Assembly: GCA_022791815.1 (NCBI GenBank)
Contig: JAAVZU010000027.1
Span: forward strand, 1-64,000
DNA: 64,000 nucleotides
Direction of reading: 5' to 3'
Source of the DNA: Lachnospiraceae bacterium
Lineage (GTDB): Bacteria; Bacillota; Clostridia; Lachnospirales; Lachnospiraceae
Positions 38,537 to 47,002 of the stretch are shown in pieces (the stretch's first letter is position 1; the number at the start of each line of letters is the position of its first letter). The notes under the pieces are model-generated. The model worked only from the letters and a program-made list of their open reading frames with translations, was not told the origin of the DNA and ran no database searches. Both the position numbers and the translations under genes were made by a program.

Positions 38537-39595
38537 TTAGCATAATTGACGTGATATTTTATAACATATATTATAAATATCAGGATTAAATTTTATCCCT
38601 GACTCCTTATCCATAATGTCAAGGGTTTCCTCTCTCGTGTGTCCCCTCTCTGTTAGTGTGCAATATTCCTCCACGACAGAAACAATTTGTGCCCCAAGAG
38701 GAATGGCATCTTCCTTCAAACCATCAGGATATCCACTCCCATCCCAGTTTTCATGATGATAATGGGCAATATCAATCGAGGTACTGATAAAGTCGTTATA
38801 ATCATTATTAACATAGAGATCACTTAAAAACTTTGCACCTATTTGAGTATGACTTTGTTTTATCGTAATTTCCTCTCTGGTTAATCCAGTTTCTTTGTGC
38901 AGAATCTCTGTAGAAACACCTATATTGCCTATATCACAAAGAGGCGCTGCTAACTCTATTGTGTCAATATATGTATCGGAAATCTTTCCTTCAAATAAAG
39001 GAGAAAGCTGCATTCCTTGTGCCAATATCCTGCAATTGCACCCAAGTCTCTTCATGTGCTCTTGCTCATAAGAAGCATTCTGTGCTGCAATATTTGCCAA
39101 AGCATATAATATATTCTTTTTTTCTAATTCCATCTGTCTTAGTTGCTCATTTACAGAAATTTGAAGCCTTCTGTTCATTTGCATCAGATCTCTATTTGCT
39201 TCATACAACCGCAAACGGACACCTACACGTGCCTTTACAATTTCAGGAATAAATGGTTTTGTAATATAATCCTCTCCTCCAAGGGTGAAACCCTCAATAA
39301 TATCCCTTGGATCGTCAAATGCTGAAATAAATACAACTGGAATATCTCTTGTTTTTTCATTTTCTTTTAGAATCCTGCATAGCTCATAACCATCAATTCC
39401 TGGCATGGAAATATCTGTTAAAATCAACTGCGGGCAGCTCTCTTTCATAATTTCCAGTGCTACTTCCCCACTCTCTGCATAGATGGGATAATAACCCATA
39501 TTTTTTATGATTTCACCTAAAACTACCCTATTCATCTCCACATCATCTATAATAAGAATCTTTCCTTCATCCATATCCTTATCACTATAACCCAT
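38537..39595 (-). CDS. Receiver plus degenerate HD-GYP protein
   Basis: 352 residues. The receiver domain (12-125) has Asp61 in TDISMPGIDGY. After a coiled-coil linker comes an HD-GYP domain: HHENWDGSGYPDGL (280-293) is intact, but the HD dyad reads LCDIGNIG (His replaced by Cys at about 220) where active enzymes have HDIGKIG. The later YDALTS-type motif is also lost. Known HD-GYP enzymes break down cyclic di-GMP; this one is probably impaired or a pure binding protein. It lies 19 bp after the histidine kinase, its likely partner. Confidence 0.85.
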   Translation of the reverse strand: MGYSDKDMDEGKILIIDDVEMNRVVLGEIIKNMGYYPIYAESGEVALEIMKESCPQLILTDISMPGIDGYELCRILKENEKTRDIPVVFISAFDDPRDIIEGFTLGGEDYITKPFIPEIVKARVGVRLRLYEANRDLMQMNRRLQISVNEQLRQMELEKKNILYALANIAAQNASYEQEHMKRLGCNCRILAQGMQLSPLFEGKISDTYIDTIELAAPLCDIGNIGVSTEILHKETGLTREEITIKQSHTQIGAKFLSDLYVNNDYNDFISTSIDIAHYHHENWDGSGYPDGLKEDAIPLGAQIVSVVEEYCTLTERGHTREETLDIMDKESGIKFNPDIYNICYKISRQLC

Positions 39596-39614
39596 ACATA
39601 CACCTTCTCTCTGG

Positions 39615-41117
39615 TTATAAGCAATTATTCAACGCTTCATATCCAACAATTACTTTGTCATAGTTTTCTTTTTGAATCGCCATTTTCAATCTTAAAACCA
39701 AACGGCTTACCTCTGGTGGAGCTCCCTCTGTTAATTGTTTGATTGTATCCATAAACATCTCTGCTTTTTCCCAATTTTCCAATTCTACACACAGAATTAA
39801 CTTAGAAAGATTCTTCTTAAGGTTCTCTATATTCTCTGGTGTGCCATATCTTCTGATATTCTCTGCCTCTTGTCTCTCCTCATCCATGGAAATTGCAGTT
39901 GGCGAAGTAGAAATAAATGACTCCTCTTTTATATCTGACAGTAATGATACGTTGTCTTCTCCTTCACAAAGTCCAACCCAAATAGAAAATGAAAAAGTGC
40001 TTCCTCTGTCTTTCTCACTCTCCACTTCAATTCTTCCACCCATCAACTCTACCAATTGTTTACAAATATTAAGTCCCAGACCTGTACCCCCATACTTTCG
40101 GGAAATAGAGGCATCTACCTGTGAAAAACTTTGAAACAATTTATCCCTATCTGTTTTTTCAATTCCAATACCTGTATCTGATACAATAAAAAACAATTCT
40201 ATTCTATCATTTACTTGAGCCGTTTTAAGTACTTCAACAGTAATTTTACCTAAAGAAGTAAACTTCTGTGCATTAGACACAAGATTGTTAAGAATCTGTA
40301 CAATTCTAAGCTCATCAGCAATAATATATTCTGGGATCTTAGGCGATACAGTCATAAAAAAGCCAAGACCTTTTTCTGTAATCTTATTTATGTGATTTTC
40401 CTTCATATAATTCAACATATTTCTAAAGTGAAATCTACGTGGTTCCAAGGAAAACTTTCCTGCTTCCAACTTTGAAAAATCCAGAATATTATTAATAATT
40501 TTGTTCATATCATCACAGCAGCGTTCTATAAGATGCAGGGAACGTTCAAGCCGGGCATCTCTTTTTTCACTCAATAGTTCTCTTACATTGCCAAGCACAC
40601 CATTTACTGGTGTCCTCAGTTCATGTGTAACATTGGCAACAAACTCAGACTTAACCTTCATAGCCTGCTGTGCTTCCTGTTTAACCTGTTCTATTTCCCT
40701 GCTTAAAAATTCTTTTTCTAGTATGTCATTCGCCATACATATATATATATCGGCATTCATACTACTATTCATAATCCTTGCTTCTACTGGAAAACAAGTA
40801 AGATTCTTACGATATGCTACAAGATTTTGTGGTTCGTGTCCAAATAGATAATCCGTCTCAAAACCATCTTCACAATTCTTAAAAGTATTAGGAAATACAT
40901 CACTAATATATTTATCATATACATCTTCTTTGTATTCCAACTTCTGTCTTGCTATGGCATTGGCATAAGAAATTTTCCCTGTCTTATCAAATATAAGAAT
41001 CATCTCAAGTGCATCCTCTATAGGAAATATACAATCTTCACTTTGACCCATAATACATATTCCCCCCAGACAAAATAAAATAGGCAGCAAAACAAAGAAT
41101 ATTTTCTTTGCTGTCAA
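39615..41117 (-). CDS. PAS-containing sensor histidine kinase heading the chemosensory operon
   Basis: 500 residues if TTG 41117 is used. One hydrophobic N-terminal segment (about 5-22), a PAS-like domain (DALEMILIFDKTGKISYANAI), HisKA with phospho-His in FVANVTHELRTPVNGVLGN, and HATPase with NNLVSNAQKF, VSDTGIGIE and KYGGTGLGLNICKQL. A C-terminal helical domain of about 90 residues looks HPt-like but lacks a His. The start is uncertain: ATG 41051 has GGGGGGA 9 nt upstream and would drop the hydrophobic segment. It is the first gene of an operon running to the MCP. Confidence 0.88.
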   Translation of the reverse strand: MTAKKIFFVLLPILFCLGGICIMGQSEDCIFPIEDALEMILIFDKTGKISYANAIARQKLEYKEDVYDKYISDVFPNTFKNCEDGFETDYLFGHEPQNLVAYRKNLTCFPVEARIMNSSMNADIYICMANDILEKEFLSREIEQVKQEAQQAMKVKSEFVANVTHELRTPVNGVLGNVRELLSEKRDARLERSLHLIERCCDDMNKIINNILDFSKLEAGKFSLEPRRFHFRNMLNYMKENHINKITEKGLGFFMTVSPKIPEYIIADELRIVQILNNLVSNAQKFTSLGKITVEVLKTAQVNDRIELFFIVSDTGIGIEKTDRDKLFQSFSQVDASISRKYGGTGLGLNICKQLVELMGGRIEVESEKDRGSTFSFSIWVGLCEGEDNVSLLSDIKEESFISTSPTAISMDEERQEAENIRRYGTPENIENLKKNLSKLILCVELENWEKAEMFMDTIKQLTEGAPPEVSRLVLRLKMAIQKENYDKVIVGYEALNNCL

Positions 41118-41833
41118 ATATTCTTTATCTTTCTTAATAATTTCTTAAATACTCCCCCTAACTATCCTTAAAACCTTTTGATGTATTCTATGAATAACCA
41201 GATGTAATTCACCGTTCATAAATATATGAAATGCCATAATGAATATATGTATACAATATCTACTACTTATATATCATATTTTATAAAAATTTTATATGCA
41301 TTTCATAATTTTTTATGCTATTATAATACCATTATTCCATTGTGATTGTCAATAATATCTCTTTTATTTTTCCTATCTGCTATTATATATTGTAATATTT
41401 CAAACCTACCATGCTCACAAAAACAAATCTAGACCATTAATTCTTCATTATTTGTAAATCCTATATACTTCTGCATCATATCTAAACAATTATCTTCGTG
41501 GGGATAAAAAAGTCCATTCAGAAATATTCAAAAATTCTTATGAAAAATTCCAATAAACCAATAGAAATTTTCAATAAGATTTGATATAAGAATTAAATCA
41601 AGGCGTTGATTATCAAGCTCCTTGCTTTTTATAATTTTTCGCTTCTTGTTTTATAAATTTATGCTTTATGAAAAAAAATCCAAGTGTAATAAATACTTAA
41701 TGGTAATTTAGTGTTATGTTTCATAATCAAAAGGTAAATTCAAAAAATAATCTTGTCCTAATCACTTTTTACCTTCTTTACAGCAATTTTTTCATAGTAC
41801 AAAACCCATGAAACACCTTGATTTTACAGTGTT
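41118..41833. other. 716-bp AT-rich gap between the histidine kinase and the S8 protease fragment
   Basis: No gene is supported on either strand. It holds GGGGGAG (minus strand, about 41159-41153) near the kinase start, a nested inverted repeat around 41599-41624 with inner TTGATTATCAA, and a 39-bp repeat (41549-41587) whose inverted copy is at 52592-52630. The kinase operon promoter must lie here, but no clear -35/-10 pair stands out. Confidence 0.6.
41549..41587 (-). repeat. 39-bp dispersed repeat, copy 1
   Basis: Reverse complement matches 52592-52630 at 36 of 39 positions (shared blocks ATATCAAATCTTATTG, TTCTATTG, TTTATTGGA). Both copies are intergenic and they lie in inverted orientation on either side of the split protease locus. 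Origin unknown. Confidence 0.55.
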
Positions 41834-43177
41834 TTAATAACTTAACACTTTATTGCCATAATCCCCGAAGCTACGGTTTGGTACAGTCATATTTTCTTTT
41901 CTAGCCCCTCTTATCAAATAATATTTGCAGGTAACTGTATTTATCCTAAAATCATTTTGACCAATAATTGCCCATTCCAAAAGCATCGCAGCTACTCCTG
42001 CTGTATGAGCGGCTGATATACTAGTTCCACTTCGTTCCCCATAGCGCAGCCTGGACACTGGACCATATACATCAACTCCAGGTGCAGCAATATCTGGTTT
42101 AATAGAGTTATTAGCAGTATATCCTCTACTGGATTCCAAAAAAATACTATTATTCCGATGATTGAAGGCAGCTACTGTTATAACCCGGTTTACATTTCCT
42201 GGTTCACACAGAGTCACATCAGGTGAAGGATAAATAAATGCTGTCCTTTCGGAAATAAATTCCCGCATAGGAAGCCATATATTATAGGGGATACTTTCCG
42301 TATCTAAATTATATACCCTGATACGCCAAATACCTTCTGTTGGATTTCTTACCCGAATGGCTATTAATTCTTTCCCTGAATAGTATTCAACCCTTTCATA
42401 ATGTACAAAGATCTTGGTTTTCTCAAATACAAAATCAATAGTTTGTTCATAACTTCGCACAGGAACGCGCTCCGTAAATTCTCCAGACGGTGAAACAAAT
42501 CCTATGGACAAAGAACCTATGGTACCAGACCATAACTCCATAGTAAAATCTTCATTCTCCTCTACATCCAGCTCCACTTCTTCATCTGCTCCGCCTCCCA
42601 ATATACTGGCAAAATGATGCCCTAAATTGTTTTCATTTCCTCCTGCTACCACAGTACAAACCCCTCCTATGGAACCTACCTGATTCAGATAGGCTCCAAG
42701 AGGCAACATTCCCTCATGGCTTCCAGAATTGGAACCAACTCCTAAGCAAATAACAAGTGCCCGCTGCATTTGTCTGGCTTTTTGCCTTAAATATTCTACT
42801 CCCATCATAATATCATTTTCCTGATAACAAGGTATTCCACTCTTTATTCCATAAAAGCTACGCAAGTTTTCTTTTGCCTCTTTTAGCTTTACCATAAGTA
42901 TAGTAGCATTTGGTGCTACCCCAGTAAAATCTTCCTCCTCTGAAATATTTCCTGCAGCAATAGCGGCCATAAAAGTACCATGATAATCTATATCCTGATG
43001 TGGTATCATTTCTCTTGGATTATCACTTTGCAAGGCTCTTGTAATATCCTCTTTTTTATATTCCACTCCATAAGGAACCTCTCCATTTCCTTCTTCTGTC
43101 TGCACCGATTGATCCCAGATATACGCAATGCGGCTACTGCCATCTTGATTTTGAAAAAGAGGATTAGTAAAATCTAT
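41834..43177 (-). pseudogene. S8 (subtilisin-like) protease, C-terminal part of an interrupted gene
   Basis: 447 residues beginning IDFTNPLFQNQDGSSRIAYI and ending at 41834. It carries the catalytic His motif DYHGTFMAAIAAG, the oxyanion Asn in VVAGGNENN and the catalytic Ser in GTSISAAHTAG, but not the catalytic Asp motif. There is no start codon or ribosome-binding site near its 5' end; a GTG at 43105 is only a chance codon inside WDQSV. The missing N-terminal part, ending VDTG, is at 51232-51567. Joined, they make a clostridial S8 protease of about 557 residues (Asp108, His176, Ser496 approximately). As it stands it is unlikely to be expressed. Confidence 0.9.
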
Positions 43178-43200
43178 CCCCTCTTGAGTTTCTTTTTTGC
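43165..43200 (-). other. Probable attachment-site junction at the recombinase end
   Basis: Minus strand reads ACTCAAGA, GGGG (43181-43178), ATAGATTTTAC. The GGGG run is shared with the opposite junction at 51241-51237. Protease sequence begins right after it, and recombinase A2 stops 19 bp before it. Crossing over inside the G-run would join GAT ACG GGG to ATA GAT and restore the protease frame. Confidence 0.8.
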
Positions 43201-44075
43201 TAAATTTTATGAAACAATTCTTCTGTTACAATCTTTTCATGATGATCTTTTTGAATTATCCATTGACATGATGAAGTTTTTCGGCTTGGTCCTCCGACAT
43301 ATTCTTTCTCATATTTCCCTTGAATCATTTCGCCGATATATACTCTGTTTTTTAAGATATTCCATATAGTAGCTGGATGCCAATGATATTCTTTTTTACT
43401 TATTTTGCCTGCCCGGTATTCTTTTGGCGTTTTTATCTGCATTTCATTAAATAATTTTGCTATTTCTGTAACACTATAACCTTCTGCTGCTAATTGGAAT
43501 ATTTTTCTAACTACTTTGGCTTCCTCTTCTTTTATTCTAATTTTATGTCTATCAGAAGGATGTTTTTCATAACCAAAAGGCGTATTTGCACTTACATAAA
43601 TGCCTGCCTTTTTTTTAGCTTTTAATGCACTTTTTACCTTATGGGAAATATCCTTGCTGTATAAGTCATAACATAGCCCACGAAACTGCATATCCAATCC
43701 TAGAATTTGCTCTGGATATTGCTGGCTGTCATATCCATCATTTACTGAAATAAAACGAACTTGATGTGCAGGAAATAAAATCTCCAAATACTCACCCAAT
43801 AATAAATAATCCCTTGCCAACCTGGAAAAATCTTTTACCAGAATACAATCTATTTCTTCCTCTTTTACCAGACTAAGCAGTCTTTTTAATGCAGGACGTT
43901 CCTCATTTATCCCGCTGTATCCATCATCCGAAAACTCCACTATCTTGTAATTTTCCCCCAAAAACTCTTTTTGAATAAACTTTTGTAATAAATTTCTTTG
44001 TCCAGAAATACTCTGGCTCTCTTCTCTACTAAAATTCTCTTTTGAGATCCGCAAATATATTCCAATCTTATACAT
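43200..44075 (-). CDS. Serine recombinase A2, short form
   Basis: 291 residues. The resolvase domain has IYLRIS (catalytic Ser near 10), DDGYSG and KDFSRLARDYLLLGEYLE; the recombinase domain runs to HHEKIVTEELFHKI and then stops. The zinc ribbon and coiled coil present in A1 (519 residues) are absent. The stop lies 19 bp before the protease junction, so the shortening coincides with the element end. Catalytic residues are intact. It lies 22 bp after B2. Confidence 0.88.
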   Translation of the reverse strand: MYKIGIYLRISKENFSREESQSISGQRNLLQKFIQKEFLGENYKIVEFSDDGYSGINEERPALKRLLSLVKEEEIDCILVKDFSRLARDYLLLGEYLEILFPAHQVRFISVNDGYDSQQYPEQILGLDMQFRGLCYDLYSKDISHKVKSALKAKKKAGIYVSANTPFGYEKHPSDRHKIRIKEEEAKVVRKIFQLAAEGYSVTEIAKLFNEMQIKTPKEYRAGKISKKEYHWHPATIWNILKNRVYIGEMIQGKYEKEYVGGPSRKTSSCQWIIQKDHHEKIVTEELFHKI

Positions 44076-44097
44076 TTTCTATCTCCTTCTATGCCCT

Positions 44098-45069
44098 TTA
44101 ATTGTTTTCTTGCTGGATTTTTTTTGCTATTTCAAAAAACTTTTTTTTACATATTATTGGAGGATGTGTATTTCTTTGTACCAAATTCTCCAATAATTCC
44201 AATTCTCTCTCGGATCGGATTTTATATCTTTCTCCCGGTTTTTTTACCTTTACCATACATCCAAGATATATGGGATTGGTCAACATTTGTTTTATTCCTG
44301 TCACAGACCAATATTTTACATTAGATTTTTTTATTTCTTTTACTTTCCCCGTTTTTCGATATTCTCTTGGTGGGTTAATATTTCTTTGATGCAATATTTC
44401 TACAATATCTTTTATTTCTTCTTTGTCGGAATACCACTCATATATTTCCCTTACAATCTCTGCTGTTTCTTGTTCTATTTCCAGTTTTCTCCCTTCTATG
44501 CCTATTGTTATTTGATATCCATAGGGTGGTATTCCTCCAATATATTCTCCCTTTTCCCATTGCTGTTGTTTTACAGATGCTACTTTTCTGGAAATATCTC
44601 TTGCATACATTTCATTTACCAGATTCTTTAAAGAAAATACTTCTTCGCTTTCTCCCCACCTAAAACTGTCAAAAGAATCGTTTACTGCAATAACCCGTAT
44701 ATGATATTCGGTCAGAAATTTCTCTACATAATATCCTGTCTCCACATAATTTCTTCCAATCCGTGACAAATCCTTTGCTATAATGCAATTAATTTTTCCT
44801 TTTTTTGCGTCCTCAATCATTTTTCTAAATCCATTTCTGTGAAAATTCATACCGCTTCTCCCAATATCAATATACAAATCTACCCATATCATATCAGGAT
44901 TTTTCTTTATATACTCTCTACAAATAGCAATCTGGGTATCAATAGACTCCTCTTTTCGTTTATTCCCCTTCACTGATAATCTGGCATAAATTCCAACTTG
45001 ATACTTCTTTTGTGGTTCTATTTTTTCCTTTGTTATCCTCTCAATTTTCTTTCTTGAACTTCTAGCCAA
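44098..45069 (-). CDS. Serine recombinase B2, short form
   Basis: 323 residues from TTG 45069, behind AGAGGTGG. A basic N-terminal extension as in B1, catalytic IYARLS, RSGMNFHRNGF and KDLSRIGRNYVETGYYVE, and the recombinase domain with YIGGIPPYGY. It ends FFEIAKKIQQENN soon after that domain, about 200 residues shorter than B1, with no zinc ribbon or coiled coil. It overlaps C2 by 37 bp. Confidence 0.88.
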   Translation of the reverse strand: MARSSRKKIERITKEKIEPQKKYQVGIYARLSVKGNKRKEESIDTQIAICREYIKKNPDMIWVDLYIDIGRSGMNFHRNGFRKMIEDAKKGKINCIIAKDLSRIGRNYVETGYYVEKFLTEYHIRVIAVNDSFDSFRWGESEEVFSLKNLVNEMYARDISRKVASVKQQQWEKGEYIGGIPPYGYQITIGIEGRKLEIEQETAEIVREIYEWYSDKEEIKDIVEILHQRNINPPREYRKTGKVKEIKKSNVKYWSVTGIKQMLTNPIYLGCMVKVKKPGERYKIRSERELELLENLVQRNTHPPIICKKKFFEIAKKIQQENN

Positions 45070-46307
45070 AAAACCACCTCTATCTTATCTTTATCATAAA
45101 CATATATTCTTTCTACAAATGTAGTTAATAACTTTCTATCTACTTTTTCTGCCTGAATTGTTGGCATTTGTTCTAATATTTTTTGTTCCAATACTTCCTC
45201 TGCTATGCTATGACGGGTACATCCCCTTCCCCTGTTATGAGTTCCACAAATATAATAGATTCTATCCCCTGCCTTACCATGATTTTTCCTTCGGTGCATT
45301 TGTTCCCCACAATCCCCACAGTATAAAAATCCTGCAAATTTATAGGATGTTTTCTCTTTTTTTAATGCCCTGCAGTCTGCCATAAGAAGTCTACCCACTA
45401 GTTCAAAATCTTTCTTATTTATCAGCGGTTCATGCATACCTGAAACTCTGACCCACTGGTCTTTATCTTTTATCTGTACTTTCTTCATTTTATAATTTAG
45501 CTTTCCTGTTTTTCCCTGTACTAATGTACCAAGATAAGTTTCATCCTGCAAAATTCTTCGGATAGTTACCTGTGACCATTGGGTATTTTCATCTTTTACA
45601 AATCCGGAAAAATACTGCTCCCCTTTGGATTTTTTATAAGCATAAGGTGATAACACTCCTAATTTATTTAACTTATCTGCAATCGCATTTGGACTATATC
45701 CTTCTATTTTCCATTGAAATATTTTTTTTACTATGCAGGCAGCCTCTTCATCCACTACAAGATGGTGATGGTTACCTCTCTCTCTTTTATATCCATATAC
45801 GGGAAATGCCCCAATAAATTCCCCCTTTTCTCTTTTTATTTTCTGGCAGCTTCTTACTTTTTTAGAAATATCCCTGCAATAAAAATCATTGATAAAGTTT
45901 TTTACAGGAACCATTAAATCTCTCTCATTAAAATCTGCATACAGAGAATCAAAGTTATCATTAATGGCAATAAACCGAACAAAAAAAGCCGGAAAGGTTT
46001 TTTGAATTAACCTTCCGACTTCTATATAGTCTCGTCCCAATCTGGATAAGTCCTTTACAATAACACAATTTACCACACCATCTTCAATTGCCTTCATCAT
46101 GGATAAAAATCCTGGTCTGTTAAAATGTAATCCTGACCAGCCATCATCTACATAAGTATCATAAATAGCCATATCTTTCTGTTCATCAATAAAATTTTCA
46201 ATCAATGTCCTTTGAGAAGAAATACTATTACTTTCTTTTTGATAATCTGTAAATGCTTCTTTATCCTCCCTGCTCAATCGAAGATATATGGCAACCTTAT
46301 AGAGCAA
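45033..46307 (-). CDS. Serine recombinase C2, zinc ribbon kept, coiled coil lost
   Basis: 424 residues. Catalytic IYLRLSRED and KDLSRLGRDYIEVGRLIQ, recombinase domain, and a complete zinc ribbon (LYCGDCGEQMHRRK, IYYICGTHNRGRGCTRH). After EEVLEQKILEQMPTIQ the protein goes straight to the final FVERIYVYDKDKIEVVFW strands; the roughly 110-residue coiled coil seen in C1 is cleanly missing. It is the first gene of the element's recombinase operon. Confidence 0.9.
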   Translation of the reverse strand: MLYKVAIYLRLSREDKEAFTDYQKESNSISSQRTLIENFIDEQKDMAIYDTYVDDGWSGLHFNRPGFLSMMKAIEDGVVNCVIVKDLSRLGRDYIEVGRLIQKTFPAFFVRFIAINDNFDSLYADFNERDLMVPVKNFINDFYCRDISKKVRSCQKIKREKGEFIGAFPVYGYKRERGNHHHLVVDEEAACIVKKIFQWKIEGYSPNAIADKLNKLGVLSPYAYKKSKGEQYFSGFVKDENTQWSQVTIRRILQDETYLGTLVQGKTGKLNYKMKKVQIKDKDQWVRVSGMHEPLINKKDFELVGRLLMADCRALKKEKTSYKFAGFLYCGDCGEQMHRRKNHGKAGDRIYYICGTHNRGRGCTRHSIAEEVLEQKILEQMPTIQAEKVDRKLLTTFVERIYVYDKDKIEVVFWLEVQERKLRG

Positions 46308-46355
46308 TTCTTACCACTTCCTACATGGGGTTCTGTTATTATTTTATTGTGTATT

Positions 46356-46426
46356 GTAACAGTTCAGAACCACGAACATCTACCTTTAAGCCCATAAATA
46401 TTTGCCTTTGGCGAGGGGGCTTAAAC
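46356..46426. repeat. Dispersed repeat with GTAACAGTTCAG end and TTTGCCTTTGGC hairpin
   Basis: Starts GTAACAGTTCAGAACCACGAAC and ends in a stem-loop TTTAAGCCC...GGGCTTAAAC with an inner GCCTTTGGC hairpin. A matching copy lies at 63512-63578. It occupies the gap between recombinase C2 and ribH. Confidence 0.6.
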
Positions 46427-46455
46427 ATTGCAAAAGTTATTTTTTCATATGAAAC

Positions 46456-46926
46456 TTAAAATTGACTTACTAAATTTACCATTTCAATAGCAGAAAGGGC
46501 ACAATCATATCCCTTATTTCCTGCCTTTGTTCCAGCACGCTCAATTGCCTGCTCAATATTTTCTGTTGTTACAATGCCAAATAAAACAGGAATTCCTGTG
46601 TTCATTCCTACTTGTGCAATTCCCTTAGATACTTCATTACATACATAATCATAATGACTAGTTGCACCACGGATTACCGTTCCCACACAAATAACAGCAT
46701 CAAACTTTCCAGACTCCGCCATCTTCTTTGCCATAACTGGAATTTCAAATGCTCCTGGCACCCATGCTGCTGTAATATTTTCTTCTTCTACACCATGTCT
46801 TACCAAACCGTCTACTGCTCCGCTTAAAAGTTTACTTACAATAAATTCATTAAAACGTGCTGCAACGATTCCTACTTTCATACCTTCTTTTGCTACTAAC
46901 TTTCCTTCTACTACTTTAATTCCCAT
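46456..46926 (-). CDS. ribH: RibH, 6,7-dimethyl-8-ribityllumazine synthase
   Basis: Condenses the ribityl-pyrimidinedione with dihydroxybutanone phosphate, the step before riboflavin. It has 156 residues from ATG 46926, preceded by GGAGAATAGAT. Visible are [59 protein letters not shown] (catalytic His) and [13 protein letters not shown]. It is the last gene of the rib operon, inside the inserted element. Confidence 0.96.
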   Translation of the reverse strand: MGIKVVEGKLVAKEGMKVGIVAARFNEFIVSKLLSGAVDGLVRHGVEEENITAAWVPGAFEIPVMAKKMAESGKFDAVICVGTVIRGATSHYDYVCNEVSKGIAQVGMNTGIPVLFGIVTTENIEQAIERAGTKAGNKGYDCALSAIEMVNLVSQF

Positions 46927-47002
46927 ATCTATTCTCCTTTTCAAATTTTAGTTGTCTTTTTGTCTTTGTAACTATCCAGATTTATGAGCAGTTACCTAAA
47001 TT

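Noticed and set aside
41834..43105. The S8 C-terminal part as a complete gene starting at GTG 43105
   Set aside because: The frame is open and homologous upstream of this codon (IDFTNPLF to WDQS), there is no ribosome-binding site, and the GTG is simply the Val of a conserved stretch.
46308..46455. Search for the missing protease N-terminus next to the recombinases
   Set aside because: This gap contains only the dispersed repeat; the true N-terminal part is 5 kb further on at 51232-51567.
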